A stretch of 11,513 nucleotides of DNA from an uncultured Bacteroidales bacterium (lineage in GTDB: Bacteria; Bacteroidota; Bacteroidia; Bacteroidales; P3): assembly GCA_937906975.1 (NCBI GenBank), contig CALCUN010000108.1:1-11513 (forward strand), written 5' to 3'. Every line of letters begins with the position of its first letter. Position 1 is the first letter of the stretch. Made by a program: the position numbers and the translations under genes. Below the pieces are notes generated by a model. The model worked only from the letters and a program-made list of their open reading frames with translations, ran no database searches and was not told the origin of the DNA. Positions 1 to 7,249 of the stretch are shown piece by piece.

Positions 1-640
1 TTTTCAATCTATTATATGTTGCAGAAGATGTAATCATTGTTAAATACTGACTCATAGCCCCTACACGTTTGTCAATAGAAATTCCATTATCATTAAGAAT
101 AACTAAAAGATTTGCGTCAGTAGAGCCAGCGTGATTAAGAGCCTCAAAAGCCATTCCTCCTGTCATTGAACCATCTCCAATAACTGCAATATGATGATTA
201 TCTTTTTTTTGTAGTTTATCAGCAATAGCCATTGCTAAACTTGCAGAAATAGAAGTAGATGAATGACCTACGCCAAAAGAATCGTATTCACTTTCGCTTC
301 TTTTAGGGAAACCGCTAAGACCTCCAAACTTTCTTATATTAACAAACTCATTTCTTCTGCCTGTTAGTACTTTATGAATATAAGCTTGATGACCTACGTC
401 CCAAACCAACGTATCTTCGGGAGTATTGAAAACTTTGTGCAAAGCAATAGTTAGCTCCACCGCACCAAGGCTTGAAGCCAAATGTCCAGGGTTTTCACTC
501 AAAACCTCTAATATATACTCTCTTACCTCTTTTGCAAGAGATAAAAGCTCTTCATTGTTCAATGATTTTAAATCATTTGGAGAATCAATTTTCCTTAATA
601 TATTTCCTTGTTTATATGTAGAAATCATATTATTCAACAT
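1..640 (-). CDS. dxs: 1-deoxy-D-xylulose-5-phosphate synthase, N-terminal part (cut by window edge)
   Basis: Dxs condenses pyruvate and glyceraldehyde 3-phosphate to 1-deoxy-D-xylulose 5-phosphate, the first step of the MEP isoprenoid pathway, using thiamine diphosphate in the cytoplasm. I translated the minus strand from the ATG at 640-638 and found an open frame of 213 codons running off the left edge. Family motifs appear in order: NPGHLASSLG (about 51-60), WDVGHQAY (80-87), GGLSGFPKRSESEYD (about 106-120), GVGHSSTSISA (123-133), and the diphosphate-binding motif GDGSMTGG (155-162) followed by NDN (183-185). The family is usually about 620-640 residues, so roughly two thirds lies outside the window. 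Met5 (ATG at 628) is an alternative start, because a possible -7 box lies only 8 bases upstream of the first ATG. Identification is very secure; the exact start is less so. Confidence 0.96.
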   Translation of the reverse strand, partial: MLNNMISTYKQGNILRKIDSPNDLKSLNNEELLSLAKEVREYILEVLSENPGHLASSLGAVELTIALHKVFNTPEDTLVWDVGHQAYIHKVLTGRRNEFVNIRKFGGLSGFPKRSESEYDSFGVGHSSTSISASLAMAIADKLQKKDNHHIAVIGDGSMTGGMAFEALNHAGSTDANLLVILNDNGISIDKRVGAMSQYLTMITSSATYNRLK

Positions 641-647
641 TTAATTG

Positions 648-681
648 CAAAGATACGTAAAAAAGCATTAAGATTAACAAA
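648..681 (-). promoter_or_regulatory. Possible Bacteroidetes promoter for dxs
   Basis: On the minus strand TATCTTTG (plus 648-655) matches the Bacteroidetes -7 consensus TAnnTTTG. A TTTG lies upstream (plus CAAA at 678-681). The 22-base spacing is longer than the usual 19-20, so the -33 assignment is weak. If the -7 box is used, transcription would begin near 644, leaving almost no leader before the ATG at 640 and favouring the ATG at 628. Confidence 0.45.
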
Positions 682-725
682 TAAAAAAGAACGAATATTT
701 TGCTTTGCATTTTTTTTGAATAAAA

Positions 726-756
726 TTTGTCAATTCATTAAAAAAGCGTATTTTCG
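726..756 (+). promoter_or_regulatory. Bacteroidetes-type promoter for the Omp28-like gene
   Basis: TTTG at 726-729 and TATTTTCG at 749-756 are separated by 19 bases. This fits the Bacteroidetes -33/-7 pattern (TTTG, TAnnTTTG) with one mismatch in the -7 box. The predicted start near 760 would give a leader of about 25 bases before the ATG at 785. Confidence 0.65.
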
Positions 757-784
757 CAATTCAAAACCATAAAACATTAAAAAT

Positions 785-2536
785 ATGAAGAAAATAGTAT
801 TATCAGTTTTAGGCTTGTTTGCTGCTTTTGCAGTATCAGCACAAACTCCAGAGTTTGTTTCAACACAGCCTGCAAACAAGAATGTCGTTATTGAAGAGTA
901 CACAGGTATAAACTGTGGATACTGTCCAGACGGACATAGAATTGTAAAAGAATATGAAGAAGCTAATCCAGGAAGAGTGTTTGGAATCAACGTACACGCA
1001 GGAGGTTATGCTGCAATGTACACAACTCAATGGGGAAATGCTTTAATGAACCAAACAGGACTTCAAGGTTTCCCTTCAGGAACAGTAAATAGACATGTAT
1101 TCTCTGGTTCTGTAACAGCATTAGGAAGAGGTGAATTTGTTTCTGCAGGAAATCAAATTCTTGCACAACAATCTTTTGTAAACGTTGCAGCACAAGCTAC
1201 AATAGATGCAACAGCAAGAACTATGACTGTAAATGTTGAAGCATACTACACAGCAGATGCAGAAACTGCATCAAACAAATTAAACGTTGTTTTAGTACAA
1301 GACAGCATCATAGGACCACAATCAGGAGCAAGTGGCAATCCTTCTCAAGTTACTTCTGATGGACAATACATTCACATGAGTATGTTGAGAGATATGATCA
1401 CAGGTCAATGGGGTGAAGACATCACAGCACCTGCTGGTTCAAGCGTTATTCCTGCTGGAACATTAGTTCAAAGAACATATACTTACAGCGTACCAGGTTC
1501 AATCAGTAATGAATTAGTAAAACTTGGTCATTTAAGATTGATTGTCTTTATTACAAGAGATCAACAAGAAATATACACAGGTTCAGAATGTAGACCATCG
1601 GTTACAAACCTTCCAGAACTTGCAGCAATGTCAACAACTATGTCAGCTGCTGGCATAAACGGTTGTAACGATTTAGCTTCTCTTGCTTTAAAAGTTTACA
1701 ATACAGGAGCAACTGCAATAACAAGCATGCAAATTGCTTATGGTTCTGCAGTATCAGGGGAACAAACTTTTGATTGGACAGGAAATATAACTACAGATGA
1801 AGAAGTTTTTGTTGAATTACCAGAAGTTCCTGTAACAGTTGGCCAAAACACAAACGTATTTGCTAAGATAGTTTCAATCAATGGAACAGCAATAACTGAT
1901 GAACAAAAAACTGCAACAATCAAAAAAGAAGCTCCAAAAGAAGGAAACGGAGATAAACTTAAAATTATCATAAAAACAGACCAATATGCTTACGAATGCA
2001 GTTGGAAACTTTCTGATGGAAATGGTAATGTATTAGAAGAAGCAGATTACTATCCACAACAAACAATCGTAAGAGATACAGTAGAAGTTCCATTAACTGA
2101 AACAGGTTGCTATGTATTTGAAATATTTGACTCATACGGAGATGGTGGTACAACATACAAAATCTACGATGGTTCAGAAACAAGATTAGTAAACGGAACA
2201 GGTTCTTCATACGATGATTACAAAGCAATAGATATTAAAATACTTTCATTAGTAGGATTAGAAGAAGCAGAAGGAGCAATACTTCAAACATTAACTTATC
2301 CTAACCCAGTTAATGATATGTTAAATCTTGAAATCTCTATGTTAGAATCAACTCACGCTAATATTTCTGTAGTAGATATGTTAGGAAGAGAAGTGATTTC
2401 ATTAGGAGAAGTTGCATTAGCAACAGGAAACAATAAATTTGAAATCAATACATCAAACTTAAGCAATGGAGCTTACTTTGTTAAGATAATATCTAACGCA
2501 GGTATCACATCAAAGAAAATATCTGTAAACAGATAG
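785..2536 (+). CDS. Secreted Omp28-like thioredoxin-fold protein with T9SS C-terminal sorting domain
   Basis: The 583-residue product starts with a clear signal peptide (about 1-19, ending VSA before Gln20). Residues about 33-110 resemble the Omp28 family of Bacteroidetes outer-membrane proteins: EEYTGINCGYCPDGH has a thioredoxin-type CxxC (Cys44, Cys47), and GFPSGT (95-100) looks like the cis-proline loop. A beta-rich middle follows. Residues about 390-486 form a module with Cys405, Cys442 and FDSYGDGG (448-455), a motif recurrent in exported Bacteroidetes proteins. Residues about 500-583 are a type A T9SS sorting domain (YPNP, DMLGRE, LSNGAYFVKI, KKISV). It is therefore probably exported through the outer membrane and surface-anchored or released. 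A redox role is inferred from CxxC alone. The gene appears monocistronic, with its own promoter and a strong terminator. Frequent AAC and TAC codons suggest high expression. The leader is A-rich without Shine-Dalgarno, normal for the phylum. Confidence 0.9.
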   Translation: MKKIVLSVLGLFAAFAVSAQTPEFVSTQPANKNVVIEEYTGINCGYCPDGHRIVKEYEEANPGRVFGINVHAGGYAAMYTTQWGNALMNQTGLQGFPSGTVNRHVFSGSVTALGRGEFVSAGNQILAQQSFVNVAAQATIDATARTMTVNVEAYYTADAETASNKLNVVLVQDSIIGPQSGASGNPSQVTSDGQYIHMSMLRDMITGQWGEDITAPAGSSVIPAGTLVQRTYTYSVPGSISNELVKLGHLRLIVFITRDQQEIYTGSECRPSVTNLPELAAMSTTMSAAGINGCNDLASLALKVYNTGATAITSMQIAYGSAVSGEQTFDWTGNITTDEEVFVELPEVPVTVGQNTNVFAKIVSINGTAITDEQKTATIKKEAPKEGNGDKLKIIIKTDQYAYECSWKLSDGNGNVLEEADYYPQQTIVRDTVEVPLTETGCYVFEIFDSYGDGGTTYKIYDGSETRLVNGTGSSYDDYKAIDIKILSLVGLEEAEGAILQTLTYPNPVNDMLNLEISMLESTHANISVVDMLGREVISLGEVALATGNNKFEINTSNLSNGAYFVKIISNAGITSKKISVNR

Positions 2537-2548
2537 TAAAGAGATAGC

Positions 2549-2613
2549 AAAATAAAGCAAAGAAAAAAAGGATTTTTTCAATGAAAAAATCCTTTTTTTC
2601 TTTGCTTTATTTT
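2549..2613 (+). terminator. Perfect 65-base palindromic terminator
   Basis: The arms 2549-2580 and 2582-2613 are exact reverse complements (32 bases each) around one central base, so the RNA would fold into a very long hairpin. The only GC-rich points are the AAGG/CCTT step and two GC steps; the rest is A/T. T-rich sequence continues to 2620. It begins 12 bases after the stop codon at 2534-2536, fitting an intrinsic terminator. Its symmetry means it could also stop transcription arriving from the right. Confidence 0.9.
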
Positions 2614-2631
2614 TATTTTTCTTAGAAAAAT

Positions 2632-2662
2632 TTTGATGATTCATTTTTTTTTGGTATTTTTG
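2632..2662 (+). promoter_or_regulatory. Bacteroidetes-type promoter for the two-gene secreted unit
   Basis: TTTG at 2632-2635 and TATTTTTG at 2655-2662 match the -33 and -7 consensus exactly with a 19-base spacer. Transcription would begin near 2666, about 21 bases before the ATG at 2687. This places the in-frame TTG (2633) and ATG (2636) inside the -33 region, upstream of the transcript, so neither can be the start codon. Confidence 0.8.
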
Positions 2663-2686
2663 CTACGTAATGTAAAAAAGAGTCTT

Positions 2687-4336
2687 ATGAATCGTCGATT
2701 TTTCTTTGTTTTATTTTTGGCGATATTTTTTGTTGAGTCATTATATTCGCAAGCTCCTTTTCGATGTGGGCAACTTTCAGCGAGTGCTTCGCCAATAAAT
2801 TTTTTATTTCATTCGGATACCATAGTTCCTCATACACAAAAGACAATAATATGTGATTTTGATACTGTTTTTTACAAATCGCCAGTTTATAGAACGGTAG
2901 GGAAAACAGATTATCAAAAATCTGATGGAAAGATTATTTCAAAAATAGTGCTTACTCAAGAAGATGATTTTGTTTCGGACGATTGTACAAAATATTTGTT
3001 TATAACGATGCCCGATTCAATAAGAATAACAGATATAAATTACTATAAAGACACTGTTTATTTTTGTGGATATTTCAATACCATAAATAGACAAGGTTAT
3101 ATAGCAAATGTGCCATTGGACGACTTGTTTGTTACGGGAGTAGATAATGTAAAATACATACCAATAGGATATACAATAAATAAGATAATAACATTTCCAG
3201 ATGCAAATAACTTAAATTCAACAAGTGTGTTTGCTATGGGCACTATAAAAAAAGAATATGAACCATACCCCTTGCCATCACCTTCGATAGGTTCGCCAAC
3301 AATATGGGTGTATCCACCAGATAGATACTTTGATTGTGTCCTTTTGCATGATGTAACATTAAATCAAGTTAGAATTTTTGAAACAAATAGAGATACATTA
3401 ACTGAAAAATTTCAAGACATAAGCGTATCACAAGGCAATGCTGAATTAGTGTCATTGATATTCGATACTGCAAATAATTATTATACACCTAATGCTGTTA
3501 GAACATCAAAATTACTTGCTTATAGAAAGTTTACAACACCTGATATGCAGATAGTTAGAAATGTTATGGAGGTAAAATATTATGATAATTTGACAAGTAC
3601 TTATTATGATACTAACATAGCAAAAGGGATATATGATGTAAAAATAAAACACTTGGAAAGTGATAATTTTGCATTAACATTCAGTATGTATTCAGGTAGA
3701 ATGCATTCTGTTATTGTAAATAGAGTGAAATTTAACGGGAATTATAATGATGCAAAATTTGTAAATCTTTTATCTTCAGAAATATACAGAGGTATAGCAT
3801 CAAAAGATATAATAGATATGTCATATTCTCAGCATAATAAACGTTTAATGGTATTGACAAGGGATAAGAATGATAGAGGAGGTGTGTATGACATAAATGT
3901 AGAACCAACGATGTATGATTATTTTCATAAGACTACTCCACCAAGTAGCTATACTACAATAGAATATCTGCCGATAGATACATATGTTCATCATGAGAAT
4001 GGTTTTATGTGGTCGGATATAGGTTCGTTTAATGGAATAGTAAAGATGAAGTATGATGCGTTTAGATTGGTTGGTGAATATAAAAATGGAACAATAGAAG
4101 ATGCTTATGCAACTTTTCAGTTTGTCAGAGGAACTGAATCTGATTGTCATGAAAATGTTAATACTACGATAACTAATAAACCATTTCCAATAAATATAGA
4201 TGGGCGTGAGACTGAACGGATAGAGACTTCTTATTTGCAAAATGTGTCTTTTGGAAGTTTTATTATACCTGAATATACGCCAGGATATTATGTTGGTAAT
4301 TGTGAGAACTTAAATTTGGAGAATATATATAAATAG
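2687..4336 (+). CDS. Secreted protein of unknown function, beta-rich
   Basis: I do not recognise this 549-residue protein. From the ATG at 2687 it has a convincing signal peptide: MNRR, a hydrophobic run rich in Phe and Leu, then LYS before Gln22. The frame is open further upstream, but those starts lie in the promoter. The mature part is rich in Asp, Asn, Tyr, Thr and Val, with many short beta-like stretches such as ITDINYYKDTVYFCGYF. Such segments recall propeller-like exported Bacteroidetes proteins, but I could not define a repeat. There is no T9SS sorting tail; it ends in GNCENLNLENIYK. It could stay in the periplasm or reach the surface with a partner. The next gene starts 13 bases after its stop, so the two are probably co-transcribed. 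Isoleucine is mostly ATA, unlike the first part of the next gene. Confidence 0.8.
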   Translation: MNRRFFFVLFLAIFFVESLYSQAPFRCGQLSASASPINFLFHSDTIVPHTQKTIICDFDTVFYKSPVYRTVGKTDYQKSDGKIISKIVLTQEDDFVSDDCTKYLFITMPDSIRITDINYYKDTVYFCGYFNTINRQGYIANVPLDDLFVTGVDNVKYIPIGYTINKIITFPDANNLNSTSVFAMGTIKKEYEPYPLPSPSIGSPTIWVYPPDRYFDCVLLHDVTLNQVRIFETNRDTLTEKFQDISVSQGNAELVSLIFDTANNYYTPNAVRTSKLLAYRKFTTPDMQIVRNVMEVKYYDNLTSTYYDTNIAKGIYDVKIKHLESDNFALTFSMYSGRMHSVIVNRVKFNGNYNDAKFVNLLSSEIYRGIASKDIIDMSYSQHNKRLMVLTRDKNDRGGVYDINVEPTMYDYFHKTTPPSSYTTIEYLPIDTYVHHENGFMWSDIGSFNGIVKMKYDAFRLVGEYKNGTIEDAYATFQFVRGTESDCHENVNTTITNKPFPINIDGRETERIETSYLQNVSFGSFIIPEYTPGYYVGNCENLNLENIYK

Positions 4337-4340
4337 GAGG
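4335..4340 (+). promoter_or_regulatory. Strong Shine-Dalgarno site AGGAGG
   Basis: AGGAGG lies 9 bases before the ATG at 4350 and overlaps the TAG stop (4334-4336) of the preceding gene. Strong Shine-Dalgarno sites are uncommon in Bacteroidetes, and no other gene in this window has one. It selects the ATG at 4350 over the in-frame GTG at 4341, which touches the site. The overlap with the upstream stop suggests coupled translation. Confidence 0.75.
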
Positions 4341-4349
4341 GTGTTAAAT

Positions 4350-5483
4350 ATGAAAAAGATAGCGTTATTTATTTTATTTGTTGCTGTAAGTAGTTGTATT
4401 TATGCTCAATTTGCACAAACACCTTTAATTATTTCTCGATTGAGCGAAGATACTCTATTGGTTACTCAGTATGATACGGTTTTGATTTATCGTAATGATG
4501 ATTTTAAAGCTGATTCTGCTGCATGGGATTGTAGGGTTTTTGTTCCTGGTGTACCTCTTGCTAATGGTACATTAGAAGAATATCATCATGAGGCAAGAAG
4601 AAGTGTTTATTCACCTATTCCATATTATGATTCTGCATGGGGTTGTATTTTTAATTATACAACGCTTTCATTTGGTGGTTCATGGTTTGGTCGTAATTCA
4701 TATACGCCTGAGGCTTTTGGACAGCATTTTCATTTTGATTCGATGGTTACTGTGATTGGTGTTGCGGCTCAGGTAAGGGGGCAGATGTACGGTTTGGGTC
4801 CACAATTTTATATTACATCTGAGAAACATAATTTTGAGAAGTTATCTGCTGCGTATTCATATCCTTCTAATATGCAATCTGATTCAATAACTTGGCGTAC
4901 CCTTGGTTTTTATATGTTTCCTGATGCTATTACAATGAATGACTTTATTATTGTAGGAGAACTTTTTGTTAATCCTGCTGATACAGGAATGCGCTATGGC
5001 TCTACTGTCGGTAATGGAACTTCTAATATAGAATATAATGCAAATTTTAGTATTAATGATACTTTAATGAAAGATACCTTGATAGGTCCACAAAGTTCTA
5101 ATACTCCTTGGTTGAAAAAGAATGGAGAATGGAAACGTTTTAGCGATGATTCTATTTATCATTTTGTACAAGGAACAACTCTTAATTTTCGACCAATAAT
5201 AGTTCTTAATAATTCATTTAATGGTATAAATGAAACAGCAGGATTAGAAAATAAATGTGATATATTTCCTAATCCTGCAAAAGATGAAGTGTTTATAAAA
5301 AGTAATTATCAGATCAAAATTGTAGAGTTGTTTGATGTGTTGGGAAGGTTGCAAAAGCGAGAAGAGTTTTTTGAAAAAGAAATAGTATTAGATTTAAAAC
5401 ACTTGAATGCAGGTAATTACATAATCAAGGTTTATACAGATAAAGGTGTAATGCAAGAGAAAATTCTTGTAGTTGATAATTAG
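4350..5483 (+). CDS. Secreted protein of unknown function with T9SS C-terminal sorting domain
   Basis: The 377-residue product starts MKKIALFILFVAVSSC. The signal could be read two ways: signal peptidase I cleavage after IYA (before Gln20), or a lipobox-like VSSC ending at Cys16. The sorting tail favours the first reading. Residues about 21-300 resemble no family I know; they are rich in Tyr, Phe, Asp and Asn and look beta-rich. Residues 303-377 are a type A T9SS sorting domain (FPNPAKDEVFI, LFDVLGRLQ, LNAGNYIIKVY, ILVV), so the protein is likely exported through the outer membrane. It follows the preceding secreted protein by 13 bases and lacks its own promoter, suggesting the two act together. 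The part before about 5200 prefers T-ending codons (ATT, GCT, GGT); the tail prefers A-ending ones. A hairpin with seven T residues follows the stop. Confidence 0.88.
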   Translation: MKKIALFILFVAVSSCIYAQFAQTPLIISRLSEDTLLVTQYDTVLIYRNDDFKADSAAWDCRVFVPGVPLANGTLEEYHHEARRSVYSPIPYYDSAWGCIFNYTTLSFGGSWFGRNSYTPEAFGQHFHFDSMVTVIGVAAQVRGQMYGLGPQFYITSEKHNFEKLSAAYSYPSNMQSDSITWRTLGFYMFPDAITMNDFIIVGELFVNPADTGMRYGSTVGNGTSNIEYNANFSINDTLMKDTLIGPQSSNTPWLKKNGEWKRFSDDSIYHFVQGTTLNFRPIIVLNNSFNGINETAGLENKCDIFPNPAKDEVFIKSNYQIKIVELFDVLGRLQKREEFFEKEIVLDLKHLNAGNYIIKVYTDKGVMQEKILVVDN

Positions 5484-5490
5484 TAGTTTA

Positions 5491-5522
5491 AAGTTTAGAA
5501 CTTGGTTTCTAAGACTTTTTTT
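5491..5522 (+). terminator. Probable terminator, inside the 3' end of cutC
   Basis: AAGTTTAGAA (5491-5500) pairs with TTCTAA plus ACTT (5507-5512, 5514-5517), giving ten base pairs with one bulged G and a six-base loop. Seven T residues follow at 5516-5522, overlapping the end of the stem. It begins 8 bases after the stop of the T9SS cargo gene. Its DNA also encodes the last codons of cutC on the other strand, so the convergent genes share it. Confidence 0.5.
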
Positions 5523-6256
5523 ACTTCTGCTATTTTTCTGTAATCTGTTTGTGTAATTTTGTATTCTTCTTCCGCAGAAATAGCTCCCATTGAAACGCCT
5601 TCTTTTCTGTAACTCATAAGACTATCGATTTGAACTTTGCCAGAAAGATGAAAATTTCTTATTCCAACGCTATGAAATTTAGAAACATTTTCTGCATTTA
5701 TTCCGCTGCCGACCATAATCTCTATTTTGTTACCATAAAGCTCTTGTGCTTTTCTTATATTTTCAAATCCTTCAACTGCTTTGTTTGCTCCGCCTGAGGT
5801 AAGTATTCTTGTGCAACCACAATTGATTATTTGTTCAATTGCTTCAAAATAATCTCTACTTAAATCTACTGCTCTGTGAAAGCAAACTTGCATATTCCCA
5901 GCAGTTTCCACCAATATCTTTGTTCTTTCACAATCAATATTTCCATCAGGGGTTAATAAACCAAATACAACAGCTTCCACGCCAACTGATTTGCAAAATT
6001 CTATGTCTTTTTTCATTATTTCAAACTCTAAATCTGAATAAAGAAAATCACCATGTCTCGGTCTAATCATCACGGCTGCAGGAATTTGTAGTTTTTCTTT
6101 TGACATCTGAATTAGAGCAGCAGAAGGGGTCGTTCCACCTTCTGCAAGGTTGTCACATAATTCTACTCTATTTGCACCTCCTTTTTCAGCTTCTATTCCT
6201 GATTGCAAAGTGCCTATGCAGGCTTCTATTTTAAATAAGTTTGTTTCGTTTTTCAT
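5495..6256 (-). CDS. cutC: CutC family protein (copper homeostasis protein)
   Basis: The 253-residue product has the length and motifs of the CutC family, a TIM-barrel protein of the cytoplasm. In order: EACIGTLQSGIEAEKGGANRVELCDNL (11-37, the N-terminal strand and helix), AEGGTTPS (38-45), MIRPRHGDFLYSD (63-75), VFGLLTPDGNID (97-108), FHRAVD (126-131), ILTSGG (151-156) and MVGSGIN (181-187). CutC was linked to copper tolerance in E. coli, but that link has been questioned and its biochemical role is unclear. The name is thus a family label, not a proven function. The common MIRPRGGDF motif reads MIRPRHGDF here. The start overlaps the end of the upstream GSCFA gene by 26 bases in another frame, implying co-transcription. 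No Shine-Dalgarno is visible. Confidence 0.94.
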   Translation of the reverse strand: MKNETNLFKIEACIGTLQSGIEAEKGGANRVELCDNLAEGGTTPSAALIQMSKEKLQIPAAVMIRPRHGDFLYSDLEFEIMKKDIEFCKSVGVEAVVFGLLTPDGNIDCERTKILVETAGNMQVCFHRAVDLSRDYFEAIEQIINCGCTRILTSGGANKAVEGFENIRKAQELYGNKIEIMVGSGINAENVSKFHSVGIRNFHLSGKVQIDSLMSYRKEGVSMGAISAEEEYKITQTDYRKIAEVKKVLETKF

Positions 6257-7175
6257 ATAATTCTTGTTCTAATTGTTCTATTTTTATTAAATGATTTTTA
6301 TATCCCTCGCTTTCAGGGTTAAATGCTCTGTGTTGTTTCATTGAATAAAGCTTAGAGTAGCCTTTACAAAGTTGCATAGTTTCCTCTGAAAACAAGTGAG
6401 TTGAGAATTTTTCCCAAATATAATCCACTGCCACTTCCGAAGGGTGAAGCATATCTGATTGATAAAATCTATAATCTCTTAACTCGTCCATAACTATTTC
6501 GTATGCAGGGAAGTAGGAACAGTCATTTATTGTTTTGCATATTTGCTCTGTTGCTAAATGTAGAGTGCTTTTGCTGATAAGGTTTTCTCTATAGCCTTGT
6601 TTCCAGTGTCTTATGGGAGAGACTGTAAGTATTATTTTAATATTTGGATTAATTTTTCTTATATTACTGATAGTAAGAGTTGTATGTTTAATAATCTCTT
6701 CTGTGGATAAAAGTCTTCTATCGATGAGTTGTGGATTTAATTTGTGGCAGTTGCCTAATATTTTATTATTTTCTTTTAAAAAGAACACCCAAGCGGTTCC
6801 TAAAGTAATAATTAGCCAATTGGTTTGTTTTAAAAAACTATTTGCTTTTGTAATGTCTAAATTTATAGCTTGCAGTAGGTTATCTTTGTTTTCGTTTCTA
6901 AAAAAGCCGTGATGTTCGTATGAATACCAAAATTCATTTACTTTGACTAAATCTCCTGCATCTAAGAATGTTAGATTTATAATCCTGTCTAAGCTACTGC
7001 AAATTGAAAAAGGGTTGTAAAGAATGCCGAAAGGGTTTATTAAGGTTTCAAAACCATTTGTTGAAAGTTTGTTTCCAATATTTTCTGTAAAACACGAGCC
7101 TAATAACATTATTTTATCGTTGTGGGAAATGTTGTTTTCGTGTTTTGAAATTGGTATTGGTGTTGTGAAATTCAT
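6231..7175 (-). CDS. GSCFA domain protein (SGNH-hydrolase-like)
   Basis: The 314-residue product carries the motif naming the GSCFA family: LLGSCFTENIG (24-34), then NPFGILYNP (47-55), LGTAW (125-129), TVSPIRHWKQG (184-194) and DMLHPS (241-246). The family is frequent in Bacteroidetes and looks related to SGNH/GDSL hydrolases. Ser27 and the Asp241/His244 pair could be the nucleophile and the D-x-x-H element; this assignment is inferred. No substrate is known to me. There is no signal peptide from the chosen start, so it is probably cytoplasmic. I start at the ATG at 7175 rather than the in-frame TTG at 7238, because the latter lies in a good promoter and would add a Phe/Ile/Lys-rich stretch outside the family's usual N-terminus. 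It shares a transcript with cutC. Confidence 0.9.
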   Translation of the reverse strand: MNFTTPIPISKHENNISHNDKIMLLGSCFTENIGNKLSTNGFETLINPFGILYNPFSICSSLDRIINLTFLDAGDLVKVNEFWYSYEHHGFFRNENKDNLLQAINLDITKANSFLKQTNWLIITLGTAWVFFLKENNKILGNCHKLNPQLIDRRLLSTEEIIKHTTLTISNIRKINPNIKIILTVSPIRHWKQGYRENLISKSTLHLATEQICKTINDCSYFPAYEIVMDELRDYRFYQSDMLHPSEVAVDYIWEKFSTHLFSEETMQLCKGYSKLYSMKQHRAFNPESEGYKNHLIKIEQLEQELYEKRNKLI

Positions 7176-7208
7176 AATTAAAATTTTAAAATTGCATTTT
7201 TTGAAACA

Positions 7209-7239
7209 CAAAATTACGTATAAAAATATAAAATTCAAA
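7209..7239 (-). promoter_or_regulatory. Bacteroidetes-type promoter for GSCFA-cutC
   Basis: On the minus strand TTTG (plus 7236-7239), 19 bases and TAATTTTG (plus 7209-7216) match the consensus exactly. The predicted start near 7205 gives a leader of about 30 bases before the ATG at 7175. The in-frame TTG at 7238-7236 lies in the -33 box and is excluded as a start. Confidence 0.75.
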
Positions 7240-7249
7240 ATAAAAATAT

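Noticed and set aside
2633..2686. Upstream in-frame TTG/ATG starts for the 549-residue secreted protein
   Set aside because: They lie in the -33 region of a consensus promoter and would bury the signal peptide.
3845..4240. 131-codon open frame on the minus strand
   Set aside because: It is antisense to a well-supported secreted gene, rich in Ile, Tyr and Ser from AT-rich antisense codons, and has no family resemblance.
4341..4349. GTG start three codons before the T9SS cargo ATG
   Set aside because: It directly abuts AGGAGG, whereas the ATG at 4350 has normal spacing and starts a typical MKK signal peptide.
4280..4400. Frameshift splitting one long T9SS cargo gene into two
   Set aside because: The second gene has its own strong ribosome site, ATG and signal peptide, so these are two genes.
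7176..7238. N-terminal extension of the GSCFA protein from a TTG at 7238
   Set aside because: The TTG is part of the -33 box, and the extension is an AT-rich translation unlike the family N-terminus.
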